A stretch of DNA of 64,000 bases from Cognatishimia activa (GTDB lineage: Bacteria; Pseudomonadota; Alphaproteobacteria; Rhodobacterales; Rhodobacteraceae): contig NZ_CYTO01000008.1 in the NCBI RefSeq assembly GCF_001458335.1, positions 123,438 to 187,437 of the forward strand, read 5' to 3'. Position numbers and translations under genes: made by a program. Numbering within the stretch: the stretch's first letter is position 1; each line of letters begins with the position of its first letter. Shown here in pieces: positions 9,295-18,077 of the stretch. The notes beneath the pieces were generated by a model that was given only the letters and a program-made list of their open reading frames with translations, had not been told where the DNA came from and made no database searches.

Positions 9295-9902
9295 TTAAAC
9301 TGACGAAAGAACACAATGGTCTTTGGGTCGTGACAATCGACCGCCCAGCGAAAGCCAATTCGCTCACCGAAGCGATGCTGACAGAACTGGCTGACATTGC
9401 GGAAACTGCGGCGGAGGCGCGCGCCATTATCTTCACTGGCACCGGCAAAGTCTTCAGTGCTGGTGCTGACTTGGATGAGGCTCGTGCGGGTCTTGCCATA
9501 AGCCCGGTATGGGAGCGCCTGTCTTCCGCGGTTGCAAGCCTACCAGGTCTTACGATCGCTGCGCTTAATGGCACACTTGCCGGTGGTGCGAATGGGCTGG
9601 CCCTTGCCTGCGACCTACGCATCGCTGTGCCGACCGCCAAGTTCTTTTATCCGGTTATGAAATTGGGCTTTCTTCCCCAACCTTCTGACCCCAAGCGCAT
9701 GGCTGCCCTAATCGGCCCCGCGCGCACCAAACTCATTCTCATGGGCGGCCAAAAGATCACTGCAGAAGAAGCGCTTCGTTACGGCCTAATCGACCGTATC
9801 GTTGAACCCGAAGACCTCATGGATACCGCACGATCGCTGACTGAAGACACACTCGCCGCCACCCCTGAAATCGCGCAAGGCATAAAAGCACTCTGCCAAT
9901 AA
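9291..9902 (+). CDS. Short enoyl-CoA hydratase/isomerase family protein
   Basis: 203-residue crotonase-fold protein. The oxyanion-hole blocks are present: TGTGKVFSAGADLDE (around residues 47-61) and LNGTLAGGANGLALACDLRIA (around 85-105). It is clearly shorter than the usual 255-265 residues, lacking most of the C-terminal helical region used for trimer contacts, yet it ends on a normal stop. The start is a GTG in the GTGA overlap with the SDR gene. It could be a hydratase, isomerase or hydrolase. The shortness may be natural, since related short crotonase-like proteins exist. Confidence 0.75.
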   Translation: MIKLTKEHNGLWVVTIDRPAKANSLTEAMLTELADIAETAAEARAIIFTGTGKVFSAGADLDEARAGLAISPVWERLSSAVASLPGLTIAALNGTLAGGANGLALACDLRIAVPTAKFFYPVMKLGFLPQPSDPKRMAALIGPARTKLILMGGQKITAEEALRYGLIDRIVEPEDLMDTARSLTEDTLAATPEIAQGIKALCQ

Positions 9903-9976
9903 CGCTTTCTTTTTGGCGCAAATATCCTGGGGGAATTCGCCAATAGGCGAAGGGGGCAAAGCCCCAAATCTCAAAT

Positions 9977-10003
9977 GAAAAAAGCCCCGCCAAAGGGCGG
10001 GGC
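9977..10003 (-). terminator. Terminator downstream of ccrM
   Basis: Perfect 8-bp stem GCCCCGCC / GGCGGGGC (9984-9991 and 9996-10003). On the minus strand it is followed by TTTTTT (9978-9983). It lies about 116 bases beyond the ccrM stop; the stretch between holds no recognisable gene. Confidence 0.78.
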
Positions 10004-10119
10004 AAGGTATGGTGCCTTGTGTAAGTCAGTCCACAGGCACCGGCGGTACCTCAATTAAATCGGGTCATGGTCAGGGTCGCTGAGGCAACCCCGCCACGGT
10101 TTTCCTGTGTTCTTTAAGG

Positions 10120-11238
<1,119 letters not shown>

Positions 11239-11253
11239 TCAATAGCAACGGCG

Positions 11254-11382
11254 GATTTTTCCGCTCATATTTTAGTGTGGCCGATTTTTCGGCTCATGTT
11301 TTGGTAACCCGGTACTTTTGTACTCTTTGGTTATCCACAGGATCAACGAAACGTGAATCGAGGTCAATTTATATTTTGAATC
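11254..11382 (-). promoter_or_regulatory. ccrM upstream region: 20-bp direct repeats, DnaA box, two GANTC sites
   Basis: Seen directly: an imperfect direct repeat of 20 bp (11254-11273 and 11283-11302, 18 of 20 identical, 29 bp apart); a perfect DnaA box TTATCCACA at 11331-11339; and two GAATC (GANTC) sites at 11355-11359 and 11378-11382, the second overlapping the rnhB stop codon. All lie upstream of ccrM, which is transcribed leftward. In Caulobacter the ccrM promoter region carries GANTC sites that give methylation feedback; a role for DnaA or for the repeats here is inference. Confidence 0.6.
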
Positions 11383-12013
11383 AGGATGTTATGTTTTTCT
11401 CTTGATACAAGATGTTGTGTACCGGGGCGAATGAACGCCGATGATGTGGTGTTACGCCAAGATTTTTGAGTGCTTCGCGGTGCTCAACCGTAGGGTAACC
11501 AGCGTTTCTTTCCCATCCATATCCGGGAAACTGTTGCGCCAAAGACTCCATCAAACGGTCGCGCCTTATTTTCGCCACAATCGAAGCCGCTGAAATTGAA
11601 ACACTTTTTGCATCCCCCTTCACCACACCTTCGGCGGGAATATTCAGTCCTTTGGGGATGAATTTACCGTCCACCAATGCGTAGTCGGCGGGGGACTTGA
11701 GGTCATGTACCGCGCGGCGCATGGCCAACAAACTCGCCTGTAGGATGTTGATCTGGTCAATTTCTTCGACAGTTGCTTCGCCAAAGCCCACATCTGCGAC
11801 TTCGAGGATTTGCTCATAAAGGCTCTCACGACGCTTAACGCCGAGCTTTTTGGAGTCGTTAAGCCCTTCTGGAATACGATCCGGGCTTAACACCACCGCC
11901 GCCGCCATGACCGGCCCGGCCAAAGGGCCACGCCCGACTTCATCAACACCGACAACCGAGGTCGCCCCTCGAAAGATCGCCAGCTGCTCCAATTCATAAT
12001 CAGGCTTACTCAT
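11381..12013 (-). CDS. rnhB: Ribonuclease HII
   Basis: 210-residue RNase HII, which removes ribonucleotides misincorporated into DNA and RNA of hybrids. The signature GVDEVGRGPLAGPV is at residues 22-35 (Asp24, Glu25 catalytic); further blocks are NDSKKLGVKRRE and YALVDG, plus the SVSISAASIVAKIRRDRLM segment. The start at 12011-12013 (MSKPDYELEQ) is chosen because GGAAC is correctly spaced and the length then fits the family; an upstream extension of 68 codons in the same frame reads as low-complexity junk. It lies just upstream of ccrM in the same direction, an order common in alphaproteobacteria. Confidence 0.93.
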   Translation of the reverse strand: MSKPDYELEQLAIFRGATSVVGVDEVGRGPLAGPVMAAAVVLSPDRIPEGLNDSKKLGVKRRESLYEQILEVADVGFGEATVEEIDQINILQASLLAMRRAVHDLKSPADYALVDGKFIPKGLNIPAEGVVKGDAKSVSISAASIVAKIRRDRLMESLAQQFPGYGWERNAGYPTVEHREALKNLGVTPHHRRSFAPVHNILYQEKNITS

Positions 12014-12152
12014 GGGGTTCCACAAAGCGCAGTTCCGGAAAACCCGCAAGAAAAAACCGGCGCCACACACGGAGCGCCGGTTCTTCGGAACGACCAACCT
12101 GGACGAAAGTGGGGGATGCGGATCGCCCGTTCCTGTGCTCGACCTCAAACGC

Positions 12153-12590
12153 TTAGGACGCGATGTAGAAGCCTTTGTTGCGCAGGCAACGCATCTGGTA
12201 TCCGCGACGTACACCATTGTCGGTGCGCACGCGGGTGCGGCAGGACTCTGGCAGGCGATTTACATGGCTGTAATGCTTGTTCAGACAGTTACGTCCCATC
12301 ATGCGCACACGGCCATCCCAAGTGTGGTGGCGACGCAAGCAACGCCCTGGCAGTGCCTTGGAAAAGCGTGGTTTTGGTTTCGGCGTGTATTTTCGACCAG
12401 GCTGGTATTTTTCTGACGCCTGCGCATCAGAGTCGCTGATCGCTTTACCAATGATAATCAACGCAGTCGCGCCAAACAGAAACTTTGCGAGATCATCATT
12501 GCCCGCTTTGGCAGGAGATGCAGTTGCAACAGTGATCCCTGTTACGGCAACCGCCGCGATCAAGATGGATTTAATGAACTTCGTGGACAT
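12153..12590 (-). CDS. Secreted small Cys-containing protein, function unknown
   Basis: 145-residue protein with a clear signal peptide (MSTKFIKSILIAAVAVTGIT, cleavage after SPAKA). A short hydrophobic stretch (FLFGATALIIIGKAIS) follows. The C-terminal half is very basic and contains four cysteines (GRCLRR, RNCLNK, ESCRTR, MRCLRN) with regular spacing, suggesting two disulfides in a compact exported domain. I do not recognise a named family, though similar arginine-rich exported proteins are frequent in Rhodobacteraceae. It is divergent from the small exported protein gene at 12770. Confidence 0.65.
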   Translation of the reverse strand: MSTKFIKSILIAAVAVTGITVATASPAKAGNDDLAKFLFGATALIIIGKAISDSDAQASEKYQPGRKYTPKPKPRFSKALPGRCLRRHHTWDGRVRMMGRNCLNKHYSHVNRLPESCRTRVRTDNGVRRGYQMRCLRNKGFYIAS

Positions 12591-12699
12591 GGTGCATGGC
12601 CTTTCGTGTCAGGTGTGATTCCTTTGTCCGCCGTGTTGGCGAAGCTGATAACCTCACCCTGACCTGACCCACAAAAGTCACGCAATAACGTCCCTATGA

Positions 12700-12742
12700 T
12701 ATTGAATATCACCCTCGGAAATGCCTGTTGTTATTGAATATC
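12700..12742. promoter_or_regulatory. Direct repeat of TATTGATATC-like sites in a divergent promoter
   Basis: The 11-mer TATTGAATATC occurs at 12700-12710 and again at 12732-12742, 32 bp start to start (about three helical turns, same face). The first copy extends to a near-palindrome GATATTGAATATC (12698-12710). They lie in the intergenic region between the leftward secreted protein gene (ends its start at 12590) and the rightward gene at 12770. A pair of operator sites is the natural reading; the regulator could be the membrane winged-helix protein encoded at 13032. Confidence 0.45.
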
Positions 12743-12769
12743 TCGCCAATTCACAGCAGAGTGATCGAC

Positions 12770-13060
12770 ATGAGAAAAACCATGATCATAACGCTTTCCG
12801 CGCTTTGCCTGAGCCTTGCCGCACCGGCTATGGCTCAAGATTGCTATGCGGATTACAAAGCCAAACAGAACGATCCGTTGCGACTGCATTACGGCGTGTC
12901 CCAGATTGACGGGGCGTGCAGCAAAGCAAACGCGCAAACTCAAATCTCTTCACGTCTCAGCCGGGACGGTTGGGTTTTGCTAAATGTTCTGTCAGTCTTT
13001 GACGCATCCGGACTTGAAGGAAAGAAAGCTGATGCAGGAGCATACTACCTCCGCTATTGA
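12770..13060 (+). CDS. Small exported protein, partner of the adjacent membrane regulator
   Basis: 96-residue protein with a signal peptide (MRKTMIITLSALCLSLAAPA, cleavage after MAQ at AMA-QD). The mature part of about 76 residues has two cysteines (DCYADYK and GACSKAN), probably one disulfide, and no recognised domain. The ATG at 12770 begins the signal peptide; an upstream in-frame start adds 14 unconvincing residues. Its last 29 bases overlap the start of the membrane winged-helix gene, so the two are tightly co-expressed. By position it may be the periplasmic ligand or cofactor of that regulator; this is inference. Confidence 0.6.
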   Translation: MRKTMIITLSALCLSLAAPAMAQDCYADYKAKQNDPLRLHYGVSQIDGACSKANAQTQISSRLSRDGWVLLNVLSVFDASGLEGKKADAGAYYLRY

Positions 13061-13736
13061 GGCCCGCCAGATCGGCAGCCGCGTGGTCACGCTTGGCATC
13101 ATCGCCATCGTGGCCATTTTGCTTGGGGCGGGCGCCTTGCTTCTTCTCACCCTGCCCGATGCCAACGCGTTTAATGCACGGGTCGAGCAGTTGTTCGTGG
13201 AAAATGATGACCTGACCAAACAGGCGGAACTCAAACTGCTTGAGATCATCGCGCAGTCTGGCACCAACTTCGCGGAAATCCTGGCGAGCTATCGCATGGT
13301 GATTTTTGTGTTGTTGATCTTTGCCACTGGCATGATGATCGCAGCGCTCGTGTTCCTTGTGATGCTCATCACCATGAACCGTCGCATGGCGCAGATTGAA
13401 CGCTCGGGCATCCAAGTGAATTCGCTTCTGATCAGCCGGGATGAGAAGAAGGTCTACCTCAACAATATGGGCTTCAAGCTCACCGATGCGGCGATGGAGA
13501 CGCTTTCGGTCCTCGCAGAAGCGCGGATGGACGATGAGGTGCTGACCGGGGTTGCGATTGAAGCAGTCATATCAGGCCGCACAGAAGCGGATTGCGAAGA
13601 AGCTGCCGGGGCAACCCGGATCAAACGGCTGCGGGACAGTCTGGGCAACCAGATGGTCAGCGAGCTATTGGTCAAAAACATCGCGAGGCGCGGTTACATG
13701 TTGGGGATCGATAAAGACGTGATCCGGGTGCTTTGA
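13032..13736 (+). CDS. Membrane protein with C-terminal winged-helix-like domain (possible transmembrane regulator)
   Basis: 234-residue protein. TM1 is about residues 18-41, followed by a periplasmic stretch of about 45 residues, and TM2 about residues 88-115. The cytoplasmic C-terminal 110 residues resemble an OmpR/ToxR-type winged helix: KKVYLNNMGFKLTDAAMETL, then a helix pair, then IKRLRDSLG and KNIARRGYML, the last two resembling the recognition helix and the GxGY wing of that fold. ToxR-like regulators normally have the DNA-binding domain first; here it is last, behind two TMs. AAGGAAAG precedes the ATG at 13032 with good spacing. It overlaps the small exported protein gene by 29 bases. 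Confidence 0.55.
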   Translation: MQEHTTSAIEARQIGSRVVTLGIIAIVAILLGAGALLLLTLPDANAFNARVEQLFVENDDLTKQAELKLLEIIAQSGTNFAEILASYRMVIFVLLIFATGMMIAALVFLVMLITMNRRMAQIERSGIQVNSLLISRDEKKVYLNNMGFKLTDAAMETLSVLAEARMDDEVLTGVAIEAVISGRTEADCEEAAGATRIKRLRDSLGNQMVSELLVKNIARRGYMLGIDKDVIRVL

Positions 13737-13805
13737 CAGTCTAATGGTAGAGCAAACCAAATAGTCAGCTTGAGCAATAATCATCAATTTTCCTGAGGGA
13801 CTAAC

Positions 13806-15470
13806 TTGGTCGTCCGATTTACAGCTTTTCTGGTTTTATTGACAGTTTTGATTGGCTTGTTCGCGGTAGGCCTACCAAACGGCCATAGCGCAAGTTTCAA
13901 TTATCCTTGGGCGCAGGAATATATCAACACATTTGATTGGAATAACCCACTTCCCAGACACCTTCCTGGCCTCTGGAGAAATCAGGGCGGGTACGATTTC
14001 TTTTTCTATGCCCCTCTTCCATTTTGGCTGATTGCATCGTCTATAGATCCTATTTGCCAATCTTGTTCAATCGAAACAAAAATCGTTGCTGGCAATGTCA
14101 TATTTTGGCTTTTAGGTAGCTATTTTTGTTATCAATTCTTAGCTAGATTTGTGCACACCTCAGGCGCAGTAATCGGTGCAACTGTCTATTCTGTACTGCC
14201 TTATCATCTGATTATCGATTGGTTCATCCGGCAGGCCATAGGTGAATTTTGTGCATATGCTTTCATTCCTCTAGCCGCTTATGGTTTTGAGGAGATAAGA
14301 ACCAATGGCCGCCGAAAATACCTATTTTCCATAGGAGTTGCCGGCCTGGTATTATGCCATCTCCCCACGGCCTTCCTTGCCGCACATTTTGTACTTGTTG
14401 CAGCTGTGATATCCGCATTCGATTCCAGCGAAAATGGAAGTCCTTATCGCTCCTTTATTATAACCTTATTTAAGTGGGGCTCCATTGGGCTGCTAATTTC
14501 AGCTTTTTATTGGCTACCCGCGGTTGCGCTAAGGAAACTTGTGTCAATCGAACAGCTATACACATTATACTTTCACGCCGAGAACTGGTTATTCGGTGGT
14601 AAGTTCGACCAGCCGAATTCAAACTTCATGGTTCAAATCGTTGCTTGCATCGCCGTATCTTTGCCACTTCTCCTAATTGGTTCATTCGCTTCTAAGGGCT
14701 CATTACGGATTTGGATAATCGCGCCGGCGACGATTGTAATTTTTCTCAATTCTGAGGCATCTGAATTGCTTTGGAGAAACTGGGAAATTCGTAAGGTTCA
14801 ATTTCCGTTCAGATCATTAGTATTCTTGGACTTTGCAGTCGCGCTGGCAACCGGTGCAATTTTTGCTTTGGCCCGCCCTATAGTAAAATTCACGTCGCTC
14901 CTTCTCGTCACAGGCGCGGTCTTCTTGGTTTGGTCGGCGGTACACGCTACGAATAAGAACGCATGGCGAGGATTTGACGCTGGTAGCACTACAATCGGCG
15001 CGGTCGAATACTTGAGCCCTGAAACGCTGGCAGCACTTTCGACGCAAGTTGAACCGCCGTTCGTAGCCTTCTCTCAGCGAATGAAAATGGACGAGGTAAT
15101 CGCATCAAACCAAAGTCAAATCCACATCAATAGTGTGGGCCAATATTATATCGACGCGACGGCGCGGAAAATAACAGTCCAGCCGCTCATCGATAATGAA
15201 AAATTACAGTTGCCGATCCAATATTGGTCGCTTTGGTCGGGGTATCTTGAAGATGGCAATTATATCAAAGTTGTACCCAACAAGCTTTATGGCACGATAG
15301 ACTTAATGCCGCCCGAAGGTGGCTTCCAAGGAAGGGTTATTCATTTGACGCTCAAACTGCATTGGAGCGAGAAAGTCGGAATGATACTAAGCATTTCGAC
15401 AATTTTTGTCTTGTTACTGGTCTATCTTAGAAGCTGGATCCATAACCGCACTATCACAGGAACGAACTAA
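13806..15470 (+). CDS. Polytopic membrane protein, PTPS-related / glycosyltransferase-like
   Basis: 554-residue protein with about 10-12 predicted TM segments and a soluble region near residues 390-500. The motifs GGYDFFFYAPLPFWLIA and PYHLIIDWFIRQAIGEFCAY resemble the large membrane proteins carrying the 6-pyruvoyl-tetrahydropterin synthase-related domain (COG5617-like), which look like GT-C fold transferases but have no proven reaction. The start is a TTG at 13806 with GAGGGA upstream. The gene is visibly more AT-rich than its neighbours, with many TTT, ATT and AAT codons, suggesting acquisition by transfer. It is flanked by unrelated genes and appears to be a single-gene insertion. Confidence 0.55.
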   Translation: MVVRFTAFLVLLTVLIGLFAVGLPNGHSASFNYPWAQEYINTFDWNNPLPRHLPGLWRNQGGYDFFFYAPLPFWLIASSIDPICQSCSIETKIVAGNVIFWLLGSYFCYQFLARFVHTSGAVIGATVYSVLPYHLIIDWFIRQAIGEFCAYAFIPLAAYGFEEIRTNGRRKYLFSIGVAGLVLCHLPTAFLAAHFVLVAAVISAFDSSENGSPYRSFIITLFKWGSIGLLISAFYWLPAVALRKLVSIEQLYTLYFHAENWLFGGKFDQPNSNFMVQIVACIAVSLPLLLIGSFASKGSLRIWIIAPATIVIFLNSEASELLWRNWEIRKVQFPFRSLVFLDFAVALATGAIFALARPIVKFTSLLLVTGAVFLVWSAVHATNKNAWRGFDAGSTTIGAVEYLSPETLAALSTQVEPPFVAFSQRMKMDEVIASNQSQIHINSVGQYYIDATARKITVQPLIDNEKLQLPIQYWSLWSGYLEDGNYIKVVPNKLYGTIDLMPPEGGFQGRVIHLTLKLHWSEKVGMILSISTIFVLLLVYLRSWIHNRTITGTN

Positions 15471-15506
15471 GAAATCCGAGACGGTATAAATCCAAGCATT
15501 TTGGTT

Positions 15507-15926
15507 TTATTCGTCCCGAACCTTCCCCCTCAACGCCTTCACCTCGCCGCGCTCTTTTTTCGCCTTCAACCGCCGTTGCTTACTGCCATAAGTTGGCTTG
15601 GTCGCAATCCGTCGTTTCGGCTTCACCAGCGCTTTGGAAATCAACTCCGCCAACCGTTCCCGCGCCAATTCGCGGTTTCTGGCTTGGCTGCGAGTCTCAT
15701 CACATTGAATGATCAACGCGCCCTCTTTGGTCCAACGCCGCCCCGCCAGTCGCCGCAATCGGTTCTTCACGGGACCCGGCAAATTGGGCGAGCGTTCCGC
15801 CTCAAACCTTAGCTCCACTGCCGTGGACACCTTATTCACATTCTGCCCGCCCGGCCCCGAGGCGCGCACGAACTGTTCGGTCAGTTCCCAGTCCTGAATG
15901 GTTATGGCGTCGTTGATCACAATCAT
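15507..15926 (-). CDS. arfB: Alternative ribosome-rescue factor ArfB (GGQ peptidyl-tRNA hydrolase)
   Basis: 139-residue protein. The GGQ motif is at residues 26-28 in ASGPGGQNVNKVSTAVELRF, as in ArfB/YaeJ and mitochondrial ICT1. The C-terminal tail is highly basic (KPKRRIATKPTYGSKQRRLK) and would enter the empty mRNA channel of a stalled ribosome. ArfB hydrolyses peptidyl-tRNA on non-stop ribosomes, a backup to tmRNA. The ATG at 15924-15926 has no strong Shine-Dalgarno sequence. Its start lies about 25 bases after the T-run of the structured RNA candidate upstream, so that RNA may be either separate or a leader. Confidence 0.9.
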   Translation of the reverse strand: MIVINDAITIQDWELTEQFVRASGPGGQNVNKVSTAVELRFEAERSPNLPGPVKNRLRRLAGRRWTKEGALIIQCDETRSQARNRELARERLAELISKALVKPKRRIATKPTYGSKQRRLKAKKERGEVKALRGKVRDE

Positions 15927-15951
15927 GGGCGTAAAATGCAGGGTTTTCGGA

Positions 15952-15990
15952 CAAACGAAAAGGGCTGTTCCACGCGTGGGAACAGCCCTT
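15952..15990 (-). terminator. Strong terminator of the structured RNA
   Basis: 12-bp perfect stem (AAGGGCTGTTCC at 15960-15971 with its complement at 15979-15990), 7-base spacer with an ACGCGT core, followed on the minus strand by TTTCGTTTG. It lies 26 bases upstream of the arfB start, so an attenuation role is also possible. Confidence 0.8.
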
Positions 15991-16128
15991 CGAGATTTGA
16001 GGAGGTGCGCCGGTTAGGCGATCACCAATTTGGGTTTTCCACCAGCCAAGGGCTGCCCTAGCTGCAGTCCTCCCAAACTGTTCCGACACCGTTCTCCATT
16101 CCTTCTCTAGACAATGGGCACCTCCTTT
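15952..16128 (-). ncRNA. Unassigned structured RNA with its own terminator, upstream of arfB
   Basis: On the minus strand a 5' GGAGGTGC (16118-16125) pairs with 3' GCACCTCC (16001-16008), closing a domain of about 125 nt. Inside it I see a hairpin CCATT/AATGG near the 5' end, a longer stem AGTTTGGG/CCCAAATT, and within that a CAGC-AGG/CCT-GCTG hairpin. Directly after the closing stem comes a 12-bp terminator stem (15960-15971 with 15979-15990) and a T-rich tail. A TTGACA-like -35 lies at 16171-16176. The length and one-closing-stem layout are compatible with a 6S-like RNA, but I cannot match the sequence, and SRP RNA, RNase P RNA and tmRNA signatures are absent. Confidence 0.5.
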
Positions 16129-16293
16129 CAATGATTTCGCGTACCTTCAGCCTGCCACAGATTTTGGAGATGTCAAAACAAAATCATGTGGTTTTTTGTG
16201 AAGCTTTCGCAAAATGCTGCGGGGGGCCACAATATTAACCACCGCTTAAGATCCGCTTCACAAAGCGGTGACATTGGAGGCGGTTAAGTTCGG

Positions 16294-17184
16294 TTATGAT
16301 GCGGTTGGCACCACGTATTCGACAATTTCGGTGCGTTGATAGAACAGAAAGTTGTCGTCGGAAATCATCGTCAGCCGGATCATGCCTTCAGGATCTCGCC
16401 ACACGGCAAGCCCTTCCAAATTGTCATGTGTGCCGGTGCTGGTGAGCAAAAGGACCTCCTCGCCAGAAACCTCTGATCCTGACAGATCAAACCGCCGCAC
16501 GCGTGTACGAAACCCGATGCCATTGAACTTGCGCTCCAGCAGATAGAACTGGCCGTCAGGACCAAAATCCGCGCCGACTGGCCTGAAACCGTTCCGCTCT
16601 GGCAAGGTAAAGGCTTGCACCCAGCGCCCCTTTGAAAACCGATAAAGTGGAAGGTCGGTCCATGCGTCCGTTGGGGTCTCTGCGAGTGTGTAGAGATTGT
16701 TGTCCTGATCGATGGCCAGGGCTTCTAAGGAGCCGTTAGTTTCCATCTTCTCAAAATCAACATGGCGCTTCAGGCTAACCCCGCGGTCACCGGGCTGGCG
16801 ATAGGCAAAGACTTGATGGCGGCCTTCAAAGGAAATGAACAGCCGTCCATCTGGATGAATGGCCAGCCCTTCGGTGTCGCGATCAAAGTGCTGTTTGATC
16901 AGCCCATTTTTGTCCTGCACGTCGTCATGAGATGCGGTTTTGATGACGCTAATCTTATTGTCCTGCCGCAGGAACGTGCCTTGCACCAAAGTGCCACTAT
17001 CAGTGAGAGCCGTAAAACCTGCCCCATCCGCGGCGACTTCAATGGCAGAAAACCCACCGAACCAGTCTTCTTTTTGGTCCCACTTCACCGCTGACACGAA
17101 TTGCGCCGCGCCCTTTGGCGTCGCGCTCACATGCCATGTCAGAAAGAGGATCGCTGCTAGCGCGACTGCAATACGGTAATGCAT
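16294..17184 (-). CDS. Exported esterase-like phytase-domain protein
   Basis: 296-residue protein with an N-terminal signal or anchor (residues 4-21). The body is a beta-propeller-type sequence with motifs [38 protein letters not shown] and [26 protein letters not shown], matching the "esterase-like activity of phytase" family. Members are periplasmic and their substrate is usually unknown. The start ATG overlaps the 3' end of the mepA-type gene by 28 bases, and the three leftward genes (MFS, mepA, this one) overlap one another, so they form one operon. Confidence 0.75.
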   Translation of the reverse strand: MHYRIAVALAAILFLTWHVSATPKGAAQFVSAVKWDQKEDWFGGFSAIEVAADGAGFTALTDSGTLVQGTFLRQDNKISVIKTASHDDVQDKNGLIKQHFDRDTEGLAIHPDGRLFISFEGRHQVFAYRQPGDRGVSLKRHVDFEKMETNGSLEALAIDQDNNLYTLAETPTDAWTDLPLYRFSKGRWVQAFTLPERNGFRPVGADFGPDGQFYLLERKFNGIGFRTRVRRFDLSGSEVSGEEVLLLTSTGTHDNLEGLAVWRDPEGMIRLTMISDDNFLFYQRTEIVEYVVPTAS

Positions 17185-18077
17185 TGGTTGGGTAGATCCG
17201 CCATGGTGAGTTCCCGCCTCGGCTTTGGCTTTGGCGCATTTGGGTCTCTAGGCTTTGGTGGTGGGGGGTTCAAGATGTCCCTCACCCATTGTTCGGCGGA
17301 TTCACACCCATCGCCTGCGGGCGGTGGGGCTTGGTTCACGCAACCCGGCGCATTCTCGGGGCAGCTCAGGCGCACATGGAAATGGTAATGGTGTCCCCAC
17401 CATGGGCGGATTTTGCGCAGGTAGGCGCGGTCGCCCTTTTCATCTTTGCACATTTGAACCTTTGCGCCCGGAAACACGAAAATTCGTGCCGTGCGTCGGT
17501 CTTGGGCAGCGGCTTTGATGATCTCGTGATGTTGCTTCGTCCAATCGCTGTTCACATAGGCCCCGTTGGCGCGCCGCATACTGATCGAGCTGATGAACTC
17601 GCGGTCTTTCTCAGAAAGCGAAAGCGTTTTCGGCGGGCGCATCCAGATATCCACGTCCATCCCGATCTGATGACTGCGGTGCCCGGTCAGCATCGGCCCT
17701 CCACGAGGTTGGCTGATGTCGCCTACATAAAGTCCTTTCCAACCGGGTTGCTGTGCCGCTTTCGCAGATAGCTTTTTGATGAAATCGATGGTTTCAGGGT
17801 GGCCCCAGTTCCGGTTGCGCGACAGACGCATGGCCTGCCAGGTCGGGCCGGTTTCTGGTAACATCACACCGCCACCAAAGCACCCTTTGGCATAGCTGCC
17901 ATATGGCGCTGGAGCTTGCGGGGATCCTTGAGCCTTTGCCCCAAAAAGCTGCTTGGCCTCCACACCTTGCATTGAGGTCGGAATGGCTTGTCGCGTGACT
18001 GTCTGGCTGGTGTCCGTATCAGACCGACAGCCCAACAGGGCCGCGGTAATACCTAAGACTGCGAGGATACGTCCCAT
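17157..18077 (-). CDS. mepA: Penicillin-insensitive murein endopeptidase MepA
   Basis: 306-residue peptidase of the M74 family, which cleaves D-Ala-meso-DAP cross-links in peptidoglycan. A lipoprotein-like signal is present ([16 protein letters not shown], lipobox cysteine at 17). Zinc-site motifs are visible: [15 protein letters not shown] and the C-terminal [11 protein letters not shown]. Further family blocks are CFGGGVMLP and RNRNWGHPE. The C-terminus is Pro/Lys-rich. It overlaps the MFS gene upstream (25 bases) and the esterase-like gene downstream. The predicted lipidation would place the enzyme on the periplasmic side of a membrane. Confidence 0.9.
   Translation of the reverse strand: MGRILAVLGITAALLGCRSDTDTSQTVTRQAIPTSMQGVEAKQLFGAKAQGSPQAPAPYGSYAKGCFGGGVMLPETGPTWQAMRLSRNRNWGHPETIDFIKKLSAKAAQQPGWKGLYVGDISQPRGGPMLTGHRSHQIGMDVDIWMRPPKTLSLSEKDREFISSISMRRANGAYVNSDWTKQHHEIIKAAAQDRRTARIFVFPGAKVQMCKDEKGDRAYLRKIRPWWGHHYHFHVRLSCPENAPGCVNQAPPPAGDGCESAEQWVRDILNPPPPKPRDPNAPKPKPRRELTMADLPNQCITVLQSR

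Noticed and set aside
9291..9902. Frameshift as explanation of the short enoyl-CoA hydratase
   Set aside because: No continuing conserved sequence could be seen in other frames after the stop; the gene is treated as naturally short.
15832..16131. 99-codon minus-strand frame over the structured RNA
   Set aside because: Covers the closing stem and terminator of the RNA candidate and overlaps arfB out of frame; RNA signals are stronger.
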